Source: Cupriavidus plantarum (lineage in GTDB: Bacteria; Pseudomonadota; Gammaproteobacteria; Burkholderiales; Burkholderiaceae). Taken from it: DNA of 64,000 nt. The notes under the pieces were generated by a model. The model was not told the DNA's origin, did not search any database, and saw only the letters and a list, made by a program, of their open reading frames with translations. The translations under genes and the position numbers were made by a program. Below, one piece after another: positions 7,178 to 15,523 of this stretch (the first letter of the stretch is position 1; every line of letters starts with the position of its first letter). Location of the stretch: contig NZ_CAJPUX010000002.1 of the NCBI RefSeq assembly GCF_905397285.1, positions 186,001-250,000 on the forward strand, in the 5' to 3' direction.

Positions 7178-9874
7178 ATGACGACCGGAACATCCGGCCA
7201 GCGGCGCTATGCGTTGCTGGCGGCCGCATTCGCGGCGACCTTGTTGCTCGGTGCCTGTGGCGGAGGCGACGACGCGCCTGCCACGGGCGCGACCACGCCG
7301 CCGCCTGCGGGCGGGAATGCCGGCGATCCCGGCACGGGCAACGGTGGTAACGGTGGTAACGGCGGCACCCCGCCACCCGCCCTCAGCGCGCAAGCGGCCT
7401 GCGCCGCGCTGGCGAATGTATCGGTCGGCGCGTCACAGATCGCGCTCGCCACGGGCGGCGCCAAGGTGACCGCGGCCACGTTGATCGCGGCAAACGCCAC
7501 AGGCAACAAGCTCGGCGAGTACTGCCAGGTCCGTGGCGCGATTGCCCCCGTGGATCCGGCCTCGCAAAGCATCAACTTCGCGGTCAACCTGCCGACGCAG
7601 TGGAACGGCAAGGGCATCCAGTTCGGCGGTGGCGGCTTCGATGGCACGCTGATCGACGGCACCGAGACGGTCCGCTTCGCGCTGCCTGACGATCCCGCAC
7701 CGCTGTCGCGCGGCTACGCGACGTGGGGCGACGACTCGGGCCACCAGAGCACCAGCATCACTGACGGCCGCTTCGCCACGAACGACGAGCAGTTGCGCAA
7801 CTATGGCGGCGACACGCTGAAGAAGACCCACGACGTAGCGCTGGCGCTGATCCAGCAGCGTTATGGCAAGGCCCCCACGCGTGCGTACTTCCTCGGCACG
7901 TCTACAGGCGGCCGCGATGCGCTCAGCTATATCCAGCGCTGGCCGACCGACTACACGGGCGTCATCGCCAACGAACCCGCGCTCAACTACACAGGCACAC
8001 GCCTGTCCAACGTCGCCCTGGGCCGCGCGCTGTACCTGAACGGGGGCGCGGGCTGGCTGAACCTAAACAAGACGCTGCTCGTGCAAAACACGGTCATGTC
8101 CGCATGCGACACGCTCGACGGCGTGGCCGACAAGGTCATCAGCAACGTGGAAGGGTGCCGCCTGAGTTCGATGCAGGTACTGCAGAGCCTGCAATGCCCC
8201 GGCGGCACGGACACCGGCGACACGTGCCTCTCGGCCGCGCAGATTGCCACGGTGAAGGTCATCGAGCAGCCGCTGCAGCTCACCTATCCGCTGGCGAATG
8301 GCGTGACGGTTGCCGGTGGCTACAACATTCTCGAAGGCGCGCTGGTGGCGGGTCCGTTCACATCGCGCGATCTCGGCACGCGCGCCGTCCCGGGCAATCC
8401 GGCCACGACGGCGGACGCCAACATGTACGTGACGGGCGACCAGTGGACCAAGTACTTCGTCACGCGCAACGCCACGTTCGACACGCTGACGTTCGATCCG
8501 GCAAGCCCCGGCAGCTGGACCTCCCGCGTACAGGATGTGTCCGCGCAGACAGATGCGACCAATCCGAATATCGCGCCGTTCCTGTCGAATGGCGGCCGGC
8601 TGATCCTGCTGCACGGCCTGGCCGATGAGGTCATCAGCCCGAACTCGACGATCGCATGGTTCAAGGCCGTGACGAACACTGTCGGCCAGACCGCCGTCGA
8701 CCAGGGCATCCGCTTCTATACGGTGCCGGGCATGGGGCACGGCACGGGCAGCTTCCTGCCGGCATGGAACTCGCTGACCGCGCTCGAGAACTGGGTCGAG
8801 ATGGGCGTGGCGCCGGGCACGATGCAGGTCATGGACACCAATGCGGGCACCTATGGCCGCACGCGTCCGCTGTGCCAGTACCCCGCGTGGCCGAAATTCA
8901 AGGGCGCCGGCAGTGCGGATGCCGCCATCAACTACACGTGCGAAGGCGCATCGGGCGCGGTGCAGGCTTGCCTGAACATGCCGGCGACCCCGACGTCGTG
9001 GAAGGGCGGCAATACGAACGGCGAGGAGCTGACCGTACAGATCGATCCCGCCACGCTGCGCTACACGGTGACGATCGACGCCAGCCTGCAGCGCCCGGCA
9101 GCGACCGTGCGCACCGGCCAGCTCACGCTGCAGAGCGGCTGCACGTACAACAGCGACGAGAACGGCGCGCGCTTCACGCTGACCGGCGGCGGCGTGCTGG
9201 CCGGCGGTGTGGCACCGGCCTCGGGCGGCGGCTTCCTGCCGCTCGTGGCGTTCCAGAACACGACGGCGGACTTCAAGGCGGTGGCGGACATCTACAACGT
9301 GAACGGCATCGTCAACACCGGCGGCACGGTATCGGTGGTCAACGGCTCGGCACGCATGCGATCCTCCGCGGCTACGTGGCAGACGTGCAAGGATCCGGTC
9401 AACGGCTACATCGTGTACGACGCGGCCTGCACGACGACCACGAAGGGCTATATCGCGTGGAACGCGTCGCGCAATGCCTTCGATGCGTTCGACACGGGCG
9501 CCACCACGGGCACGACCGGCGGCACGGCGATCGGGTCGGTGGTCGGCGGACTCGTGAATGGCACGCCGGTGCCGCTGATCCTCACGCGGAGCGCGACGTC
9601 TTTCGGCATGAGCCTGTATGCCAAACAGACGACCGGGACAACTGGCTCGGCGGACGGCAACTTCCGCATGATGTCGACGGACGGCTCGCAGTTCGCCTCG
9701 CAACTGGCCGGCACGTCCATCACGCGTGACGGCACCACGGGCACGCTGACGTACAACCAGCCCGTGCTCGGCGTCATCAGTGCCGGTGGCGGCGTGACGG
9801 CGACCTACCTGAACAATGGCGGGCTGTTGTTTGGCTCGTTCGGCGGCAAATTCGAGATCGGTTTGCTGAATTGA
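7178..9874 (+). CDS. Tannase/feruloyl-esterase-like exported lipoprotein
   Basis: Protein of 898 residues with a lipoprotein signal (RRYALLAAAFAATLLLGAC) and a Gly/Asn/Pro linker, then a tannase/feruloyl esterase domain to about residue 600. The nucleophile elbow is GTSTGG with Ser242; Asp483 (GLADEV) and His521 (GMGHG) complete the triad. Family members normally have Cys next to the Ser (GCSTGG) joined to a Cys after the His. Both are absent here. Residues ~600-898 form an extra beta-rich, Gly/Thr-rich module of unknown role with several cysteines. The start is set by GGAGGAG at 7163. It likely cleaves phenolic or other esters at the cell surface; the substrate is unknown. Confidence 0.8.
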   Translation: MTTGTSGQRRYALLAAAFAATLLLGACGGGDDAPATGATTPPPAGGNAGDPGTGNGGNGGNGGTPPPALSAQAACAALANVSVGASQIALATGGAKVTAATLIAANATGNKLGEYCQVRGAIAPVDPASQSINFAVNLPTQWNGKGIQFGGGGFDGTLIDGTETVRFALPDDPAPLSRGYATWGDDSGHQSTSITDGRFATNDEQLRNYGGDTLKKTHDVALALIQQRYGKAPTRAYFLGTSTGGRDALSYIQRWPTDYTGVIANEPALNYTGTRLSNVALGRALYLNGGAGWLNLNKTLLVQNTVMSACDTLDGVADKVISNVEGCRLSSMQVLQSLQCPGGTDTGDTCLSAAQIATVKVIEQPLQLTYPLANGVTVAGGYNILEGALVAGPFTSRDLGTRAVPGNPATTADANMYVTGDQWTKYFVTRNATFDTLTFDPASPGSWTSRVQDVSAQTDATNPNIAPFLSNGGRLILLHGLADEVISPNSTIAWFKAVTNTVGQTAVDQGIRFYTVPGMGHGTGSFLPAWNSLTALENWVEMGVAPGTMQVMDTNAGTYGRTRPLCQYPAWPKFKGAGSADAAINYTCEGASGAVQACLNMPATPTSWKGGNTNGEELTVQIDPATLRYTVTIDASLQRPAATVRTGQLTLQSGCTYNSDENGARFTLTGGGVLAGGVAPASGGGFLPLVAFQNTTADFKAVADIYNVNGIVNTGGTVSVVNGSARMRSSAATWQTCKDPVNGYIVYDAACTTTTKGYIAWNASRNAFDAFDTGATTGTTGGTAIGSVVGGLVNGTPVPLILTRSATSFGMSLYAKQTTGTTGSADGNFRMMSTDGSQFASQLAGTSITRDGTTGTLTYNQPVLGVISAGGGVTATYLNNGGLLFGSFGGKFEIGLLN

Positions 9875-9914
9875 ACCCAACGCACAACGACAAGTCGCGG
9901 AGTTGAACGACCTT

Positions 9915-9935
9915 GGCCCTTCGGGGCCTTTTTTT
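9915..9935 (+). terminator. Intrinsic terminator of the tannase-like gene
   Basis: GGCCC-TTCG-GGGCC, a five-pair stem closed by a UUCG tetraloop, is followed by seven T residues 40 bp after the stop codon. Confidence 0.85.
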
Positions 9936-9987
9936 ATGCGCGGATATGACTAGAATGTCACGGCGATCCCACGCTCCGGAGGCCGGC

Positions 9988-11055
9988 ATGAAACGATGTG
10001 TTGTGCAAGGGTTGGCGGCGATACTGGCGATGCTGTTGGCATGGCCCGCGACGGCGCTGTCGTGTACGCGGTTCGTTTATATCGGCCAGGGCGGAGACGT
10101 GATCACCGCGCGGTCGATGGACTGGAAGTCCGATGTTGCAACCAATCTCTGGATCTTCCCGCGCGGGATGCAGCGTGACGGCGCCGCCGGCCCGCGCGCG
10201 ATACGGTGGACCTCGCGTTATGGCAGCGTGATCGCGTCCGGCTACGACATTTCGACCACCGACGGGCTCAACGAAGCGGGTCTTTCGGTCAACGTGCTGT
10301 GGCTCGTGGAAACGGCGTACCCTGCCGACGATGGCAAGCGCCCGCTGCTGTCGCTCGCGGCGTGGGGCCAGTACGTGCTGGACAACTTCGGCTCCGTCCG
10401 CGAGGCTGTGGAAGCGTTGCGCACCGAGCCGTTCACGGTGGTGACCGACAACGTGCCCGGAGAGTCGCGGCTGGCAACGTTGCATCTGTCGATGTCCGAC
10501 GCCACGGGGGACAGTGCCATCGTCGAGTACATCGGGGGCCGTCAGGTCATTCACCATGACCGCGCGTATCAGGTGATGACGAATTCGCCGATCTTCGACC
10601 AGCAGCTTGCGCTCAATGCCTACTGGCGGAACATCGGCGGCACCACGTTTCTGCCCGGAACCAATCGTTCCTCGGACCGCTTTGCGCGCGCCAGCTTCTA
10701 CGTCAACGCGATTCCAAAGAGCGAAGACCCCGTCATCGCGCTGGCCAGCGTGTTCAGCGTGATCCGGAACGTGTCCGTGCCGTTCGGCCTGACCACGCCG
10801 GACGAGCCCAACATTTCCTCGACGCGCTGGCGCTCGGTGGCGGACCACAAGCGCCAGTTGTATTTCTTCGAGTCGGCGCTGACGCCGAATACATTCTGGG
10901 TCGACCTGAAACGCGTCGATTTTTCACGCGAGACAGGCAAGGTCATGCGGCTGGACCTTGGGCCAGAACAACGCATCGTGCATGCCGGGGACGCGCTGCG
11001 CGATTTCCGGCCAGCCCAGCCGTTCAGGTTTCTCGCGCCGTCAAGCGTGCGCTAG
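9988..11055 (+). CDS. Choloylglycine-hydrolase-family amidase (linear C-N hydrolase)
   Basis: Protein of 355 residues. A signal peptide (MKRCVVQGLAAILAMLLAW...) ends at ALS, leaving Cys26 as the new N-terminus. This fits the N-terminal-nucleophile mechanism of penicillin V acylases and bile-salt hydrolases. The start of the mature part, CTRFVYIG...ITARSMDW, and NEAGLSVNVLWL are typical of the family. The conserved Asn/Arg segments follow (VMTNSP, SSDRFARA). CCGGAGG supports the chosen ATG. It is probably periplasmic and cleaves linear amides such as acyl-homoserine lactones or penicillin V. The substrate cannot be told from the sequence. Confidence 0.85.
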   Translation: MKRCVVQGLAAILAMLLAWPATALSCTRFVYIGQGGDVITARSMDWKSDVATNLWIFPRGMQRDGAAGPRAIRWTSRYGSVIASGYDISTTDGLNEAGLSVNVLWLVETAYPADDGKRPLLSLAAWGQYVLDNFGSVREAVEALRTEPFTVVTDNVPGESRLATLHLSMSDATGDSAIVEYIGGRQVIHHDRAYQVMTNSPIFDQQLALNAYWRNIGGTTFLPGTNRSSDRFARASFYVNAIPKSEDPVIALASVFSVIRNVSVPFGLTTPDEPNISSTRWRSVADHKRQLYFFESALTPNTFWVDLKRVDFSRETGKVMRLDLGPEQRIVHAGDALRDFRPAQPFRFLAPSSVR

Positions 11056-11085
11056 GCCGGCGACGGCCGCAGCCGGCCGGCCCCG

Positions 11086-12438
11086 CTACAACCCGAAGGG
11101 CCACGTGTCGGGAATCCCCTCGCGCCGCGCGGCCGGTAGCGCTTCCAACGCGCTGGTTTCGGCCAGCCACAGCCAACCGTCGAACTGCTGCGGGAGGATG
11201 GTCTCCATGTAGTGGCTCTGGAACTCGGTCTCGGGACGGTAGATGACGCCGATGAAGCGCTGCTGGCGCGGAACCTCGAGCGCGGCGCGCAGCGTATCGC
11301 CGGCCGCGCCCGGGCCCGTGGCGCCCGCTCGCAGGTCCAGCATCGCGCGCGGCAGTCCCGCGTCGTGCGCCAGGTGCGCATAGCTGTCGGCCCGCGCGGG
11401 CCGCACCGTCTTGGTCTCCGTGGCGCCGTCCCAGTCGGTCGCGGCCGTGACGGTGCCCATGTAGGTGTCGAGCCCGATCAGAGCGGCCTGCGTCCCGAAG
11501 GCCTCGCGGCAGAGCTGTCCCAGGTTGATCTCGTCGCGCACCTTGCCCATCGCCGTGGCGGTCGCGTTGCCGATATGCGAGTTGTGCGCCCAGACGACGC
11601 CCTTCGAGCTGCTGCCATGCAAGGTCAGCAGTTGCGTCAGGGTCTCGAACATGTGCGTGTCGCGCAGGTTCCAGCCCTCCGCGGAGCCCTGATACATGAT
11701 GCGGTAGTAGCGCTCCGCCGACGCGACGAGGCGCGCGTTCTGGGCCGCCTCGAAGAACTCGTCGCGGCTGTCCCGCGCGTAGTGGAGACGCTTGTCGAGC
11801 ATGTCCCGCAGCTGCGCCAGCACCTCGCGCTCGCAGGTGTCGAGCGCGCCGGTCAGGACGGCACGGCCGTATGCCGACGGCATCTTGCGCCAGGGGTCGA
11901 GGCACGCGTAACGCTCGCGCGCGAGCACGGCTGCCGCGGGGTCGATCTGGTTCAGGTACGCCAGCACGGCCGACATCGACGCACGCATGCTGTAGATGTC
12001 GAGCCCGTAGAACGCCACGCGTTGGTTCAGCGGTCGATCGGCGTTGATCGCGTACAGCTTGTCGGTGAGCCGCGCGATTTCCGTATTGCGCCACATCCAG
12101 GTCGGGAACCGGGAGAACGGCGGCGTCGCGTCGTCGTCGGGCGGCGCTGGCCGCTGACGGATATGGCGATCGATGGATGCGGCGTCGGGCCAGTCGGCCT
12201 CCACCGCGACGAAGTCGAAGCCATGCCGCGTGACAAGGGCCTCCGTGATGCGGGCGCGCGCGCGATAGAACTCCGCGGTGCCGTGCGTGCTTTCGCCAAG
12301 CAGGATGACGCGGCAATCGGCAAAGGTGTCGATCCAGTCCGCAAAGGCGGGGCTGTCGAGATCGGCCAGCGGTAGCGCTGCCTCGGCGATCATTTCCGAG
12401 ATGCCGCGGCCCGCGGCGGTGCCAATTCCCTGCGTCAT
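11086..12438 (-). CDS. Erythromycin-esterase-family protein
   Basis: Protein of 450 residues with the family motifs VILLGESTHGTAEFY (near 50-64), VAVEADWPDA and VVWAHNSHIGNA, which contain the conserved His and Glu residues of the EreA/EreB fold. Most chromosomal members are not proven antibiotic esterases, so macrolide resistance should not be assumed. The gene overlaps pcm by four bases (ATGA), showing one operon. Its end faces the amidase gene. Confidence 0.82.
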   Translation of the reverse strand: MTQGIGTAAGRGISEMIAEAALPLADLDSPAFADWIDTFADCRVILLGESTHGTAEFYRARARITEALVTRHGFDFVAVEADWPDAASIDRHIRQRPAPPDDDATPPFSRFPTWMWRNTEIARLTDKLYAINADRPLNQRVAFYGLDIYSMRASMSAVLAYLNQIDPAAAVLARERYACLDPWRKMPSAYGRAVLTGALDTCEREVLAQLRDMLDKRLHYARDSRDEFFEAAQNARLVASAERYYRIMYQGSAEGWNLRDTHMFETLTQLLTLHGSSSKGVVWAHNSHIGNATATAMGKVRDEINLGQLCREAFGTQAALIGLDTYMGTVTAATDWDGATETKTVRPARADSYAHLAHDAGLPRAMLDLRAGATGPGAAGDTLRAALEVPRQQRFIGVIYRPETEFQSHYMETILPQQFDGWLWLAETSALEALPAARREGIPDTWPFGL

Positions 12439-13109
12439 GAGACCACCTCCGAATCCGCGCCGGCTCGCCAGCCCTGCGCGCCGACGAGCGGGACGAACAC
12501 GACCGCGCCGAGATTATCGCGGCGCAGACCGCCGCCGTCGTCGCGCGTGAGGCGAACGAGTTCCTGCCGGGCGAGCGTATCGCCGAGCGGCATCACGAGC
12601 GAGCCGTGCGGCGCCAGCTGTTCGAGCCATGCATCGGGAACGCGTGGGCCGCCGGCCGCCGCCACGATGGCGTCATAGGGCGCGTCGTCGGGCCAGCCGA
12701 GCGTACCGTCGGCCGCGTGAACCGCCACGTTGGCCACCGCCAGCGAGCGCAGGCAGTCCCGCGCGGTATCGGCAAGACAAGGATGGCGTTCGAGCGTGGT
12801 GACGTGTGCCGCGATGCGCGCCATCACGGCGGCGGCATAGCCGGAACCCGCACCGATCTCGAGGACGCGGCTGCGCGGCGTAAGCCGTAGCGCTTCGATC
12901 ATGCGGGCGACGATATAGGGCTGCGAGATGGTCTGGCCCGCGCCGATGCGGAGCGGGGCATCGTCATACGCGCTATCGAGGAGCTGGGCTGCGACGAATC
13001 GCTCGCGCGGTACCTCGTTCATGGCGCGCAGCACCGCCGCATCGCGGATGCCGCGGCGTTCGAGTTGCCATTCCACCATGCGGCCACGGCGCTCGTCGAG
13101 CGTACTCAT
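12435..13109 (-). CDS. pcm: Protein-L-isoaspartate O-methyltransferase
   Basis: Protein of 224 residues that methylates L-isoaspartyl sites in aged proteins using S-adenosylmethionine. It has GAGQTISQPYIVARM (substrate loop), the SAM-binding VLEIGAGSGYAAAVMA, and a C-terminal post-motif region. AGGAGACGCC precedes the ATG; the open frame extends further upstream but has no family similarity there. It is first in a two-gene operon with the erythromycin-esterase-like gene. Repair of aged protein fits a stress-survival theme. Confidence 0.88.
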   Translation of the reverse strand: MSTLDERRGRMVEWQLERRGIRDAAVLRAMNEVPRERFVAAQLLDSAYDDAPLRIGAGQTISQPYIVARMIEALRLTPRSRVLEIGAGSGYAAAVMARIAAHVTTLERHPCLADTARDCLRSLAVANVAVHAADGTLGWPDDAPYDAIVAAAGGPRVPDAWLEQLAPHGSLVMPLGDTLARQELVRLTRDDGGGLRRDNLGAVVFVPLVGAQGWRAGADSEVVS

Positions 13110-13263
13110 GGCGTCTCCTGTGGGGCGTCTTGCCAGGAGGGAGGCGCAAGATTCCTGCCAAGCGTGCCGGGCGGCATGCGGCGCGTCCCGGCGACACAGG
13201 CAACGGCCGGCCGGGCCGGACCCTTGTAGTTTGGAGGTGAAGCGGGTGCAGTTTCTCCCCGGT

Positions 13264-14214
13264 TCAACCCGTGGCGTCTTCTCCACGCTTGCGATGCCGC
13301 GCCGCAATGCGATGCGTGAGCGCGACGAGCGCGGCAAGTGCCGGATCCTGATCGGCCGACCGATAGGCGAGCGTCAGCGGCGCCCGCAGCCGGTCCGCCT
13401 CCGCCATGCGGCAATAGGCGACGCCATGCCGGTTGAGGCCGGCCATCGATGCGGGCACCACGCTGACGCCCGCGCCCGCCGCTACGAGGTTCAGGTTGGT
13501 CAGCATGCGCTCGACTTCGGCGCCGATATGTGGCGTGAAACCCTGCGCCTCGCATTCGCGCAGCAGGTCCCCGTACATACCTGGCGCGCCAGGGCGGCGA
13601 ACGAGTATGAACGGATCGTTGGCGAGTTCGCGCAGCGATACGGGCGTGGTCGCGGCGGCCCCGGCCGCATTGCGCTTGCGGAGCAGCGGATGATCGAGCG
13701 GCAGGGCGATGACGAGTTCTTCTTCGAGCAGCAGGTCGAACTGCACGCCATCGGGAAACTGGACCGGGGCGCGTACGAAGGCGGCGCTGAGCTTGCCGTC
13801 GGCCAGTTGCTCGATCGCCTCGGCCGCATTGCGTTCGGACAGCGACAGCGTGACGCGCGGAAACTGCCGGCGGCACGCGCGGAGGACTTCCGGCGTGAGC
13901 TTGTGCGCGGCGGCCGAACTCGTGAAGCCGATCGCCAGTGCGCCCTCGTCGCCGCGGGCCATGCGTTGCATGCGTGTGCGCATCCGTTCGATGCGGGCGA
14001 ACAGGTCCCTGGCGTCGTCGAGCAGCGCGGTGCCCGCCGGTGTCAGGGCGACGCCGCGCGGCTGGCGCTCGAACAGCGTGACCCCGAGTTCGGTCTCGAG
14101 CGCCTTGAGTTGCTGGGAGAGCGGGGGTTGCTGGATGCCGAGTTGTTCGGCGGCGCGGGTCACCGAGCCGGTCTCGGCGACCGCGAGGAAATAACGCAGG
14201 TGTCTCAGCTCCAT
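13264..14214 (-). CDS. LysR-family regulator, BenM/CatM-like
   Basis: Protein of 316 residues. Residues 1-60 are the LysR helix-turn-helix (MELRHLRYFLAVAETGSVTRAAEQL...PPLSQQLKALE). The rest is the two-lobed effector domain, with the FTSSAAAHKLTPEVL opening found in the CatM/BenM subgroup. It is divergent from the alpha/beta-hydrolase lipoprotein gene with a 121-bp shared region, so it probably controls that gene and itself. The effector is unknown. Confidence 0.88.
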   Translation of the reverse strand: MELRHLRYFLAVAETGSVTRAAEQLGIQQPPLSQQLKALETELGVTLFERQPRGVALTPAGTALLDDARDLFARIERMRTRMQRMARGDEGALAIGFTSSAAAHKLTPEVLRACRRQFPRVTLSLSERNAAEAIEQLADGKLSAAFVRAPVQFPDGVQFDLLLEEELVIALPLDHPLLRKRNAAGAAATTPVSLRELANDPFILVRRPGAPGMYGDLLRECEAQGFTPHIGAEVERMLTNLNLVAAGAGVSVVPASMAGLNRHGVAYCRMAEADRLRAPLTLAYRSADQDPALAALVALTHRIAARHRKRGEDATG

Positions 14215-14223
14215 GGTGTGGCC

Positions 14224-14271
14224 ATGTATATATGTTCGATATATGAATGCGAGGATGTATATATTTTACGT
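14224..14271. promoter_or_regulatory. AT-rich repeated sites in LysR/hydrolase divergent promoter
   Basis: ATGTATATAT occurs at 14224-14233 and again at 14255-14264, and GATATATGAA lies between them. These are plausible LysR-type binding sites between the divergent genes. The second copy is part of ATATATTTTACGT, which also occurs exactly at 7076-7088 upstream of the tannase-like gene. Confidence 0.45.
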
Positions 14272-14335
14272 CCGTCATCGCCACGACTACCATGAGCGTT
14301 TTCCCTTCCGGTGAGTCGCTCCCGAGGAGATTGCC

Positions 14336-15418
14336 GTGCGTGTGTTCCTGTTGTTGTGTTCGATCGTCGCAACGTTCCTAGCCGGCTGCGCGGCAACCGC
14401 CGGGGAGCCGGCTCCCGACTTGCCGCCGTGGCAGCGCGTTCACCTGGGGCACGGTGCAGGCTACGATTTCCCGGTCTATGCGAATCGTCGGCTCGACGGC
14501 GACCTGAGCGGCATTCGGGAGGTCGTCTTCATCCAGCATGGGTTGCGGCGCGATGGAGACCACTACTACGCCGCGGGGGAGGCGCTGCTAAAGGCCAGCG
14601 GACGGCCGGCCGCCGAGGTGCTCGTCATCGCACCGAATTTCCCGGCGCGGGCGGATGGAGACCGGTTTCCGGGGATGCCGCACTGGAGCACCGATGGCTG
14701 GATTGCCGGGGACGACGCCGTGTCGGGGGCCGCCTCGCCGTTGAGTTCGCTGCAGGTGCTCGACGATCTCGTCGCCCTCGTGACCGACCGGGACCGGTTG
14801 CCTCGCGTGAAGGAGGTCGTGGTGGCGGGGCACTCGGCGGGGGCGCAGATCGTCCATCGCTATGCGGTGCTCAATAACGTAGACGAGAAGATCCGGGCGA
14901 GCGGGGTAACGCTGCGGTATGTCGTGGCGAATCCGTCTTCGTATCTGTATTTCACGCCAGTGCGGCCCGTGGCGCCCGATTTAACGCGCTTTGCGCCATA
15001 CGACACGGCGGTCTGCGCCAACTATGACCGGTATCGCTATGGCGTGCGCGACATGGTGCCGTATGCGCGCGGGGCGGATGGGATGTCGCTCTACACGCGG
15101 TATATGGGACGTCGGGTGACGTACATGGTGGGCGCGGACGACAACGACCCGAATCATCGTGTCCTCGACAAGTCCTGCGGCGCCGAAGCGGAGGGGCCGA
15201 CGCGGCTCGCGCGGGCGCGGGCGTATGTGCGGTACGAGCGGCTGCTGGCGCCGCCGGGGCAGGTCATTCGCCACGATGCGTTCGAGGTGGAAGGCGTGGG
15301 CCACAACCAGTCGCGTATGTTCGGCTCCCGCTGCGGGGCGCGGGCGTTGTTTGGCGACAGCCCAGCCGCCCGTTCGAATGGGGCGGCGTGTGTGGAGACA
15401 GTGCGGCCGCAGGGTTGA
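14336..15418 (+). CDS. Alpha/beta-hydrolase lipoprotein
   Basis: Protein of 360 residues starting at GTG, with CGAGGAG upstream. The lipoprotein signal ends FLAGC at Cys19. The nucleophile elbow is GHSAG (near residue 164). A strand with VVFIQHGLRRDGDHYY supplies the oxyanion region, and a His near the end (VEGVGHNQSRMFG) completes a Ser hydrolase triad. The protein is anchored in the envelope. The substrate is unknown; the divergent BenM-like LysR suggests an aromatic inducer (inference). Confidence 0.75.
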   Translation: MRVFLLLCSIVATFLAGCAATAGEPAPDLPPWQRVHLGHGAGYDFPVYANRRLDGDLSGIREVVFIQHGLRRDGDHYYAAGEALLKASGRPAAEVLVIAPNFPARADGDRFPGMPHWSTDGWIAGDDAVSGAASPLSSLQVLDDLVALVTDRDRLPRVKEVVVAGHSAGAQIVHRYAVLNNVDEKIRASGVTLRYVVANPSSYLYFTPVRPVAPDLTRFAPYDTAVCANYDRYRYGVRDMVPYARGADGMSLYTRYMGRRVTYMVGADDNDPNHRVLDKSCGAEAEGPTRLARARAYVRYERLLAPPGQVIRHDAFEVEGVGHNQSRMFGSRCGARALFGDSPAARSNGAACVETVRPQG

Positions 15419-15523
15419 AGCTTCGAGGGGCGGGCTGCGGTCCGCGGCGGGCGGGTTTGCCCGGAGGCGGGTGCCAAGGCGCGGTGCTACCATGCGGCGA
15501 GCATCCGCCTTTGGTCCAGCCTC

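Noticed and set aside
11055..11078. GGCCGGC / GCCGGCC hairpin between the amidase and esterase genes as terminator
   Set aside because: No T-run on either strand; such GC stems are common in this DNA.
11086..12438. Macrolide resistance gene
   Set aside because: The protein belongs to the erythromycin-esterase family, but most chromosomal members have no proven drug activity and the neighbours are not resistance genes.
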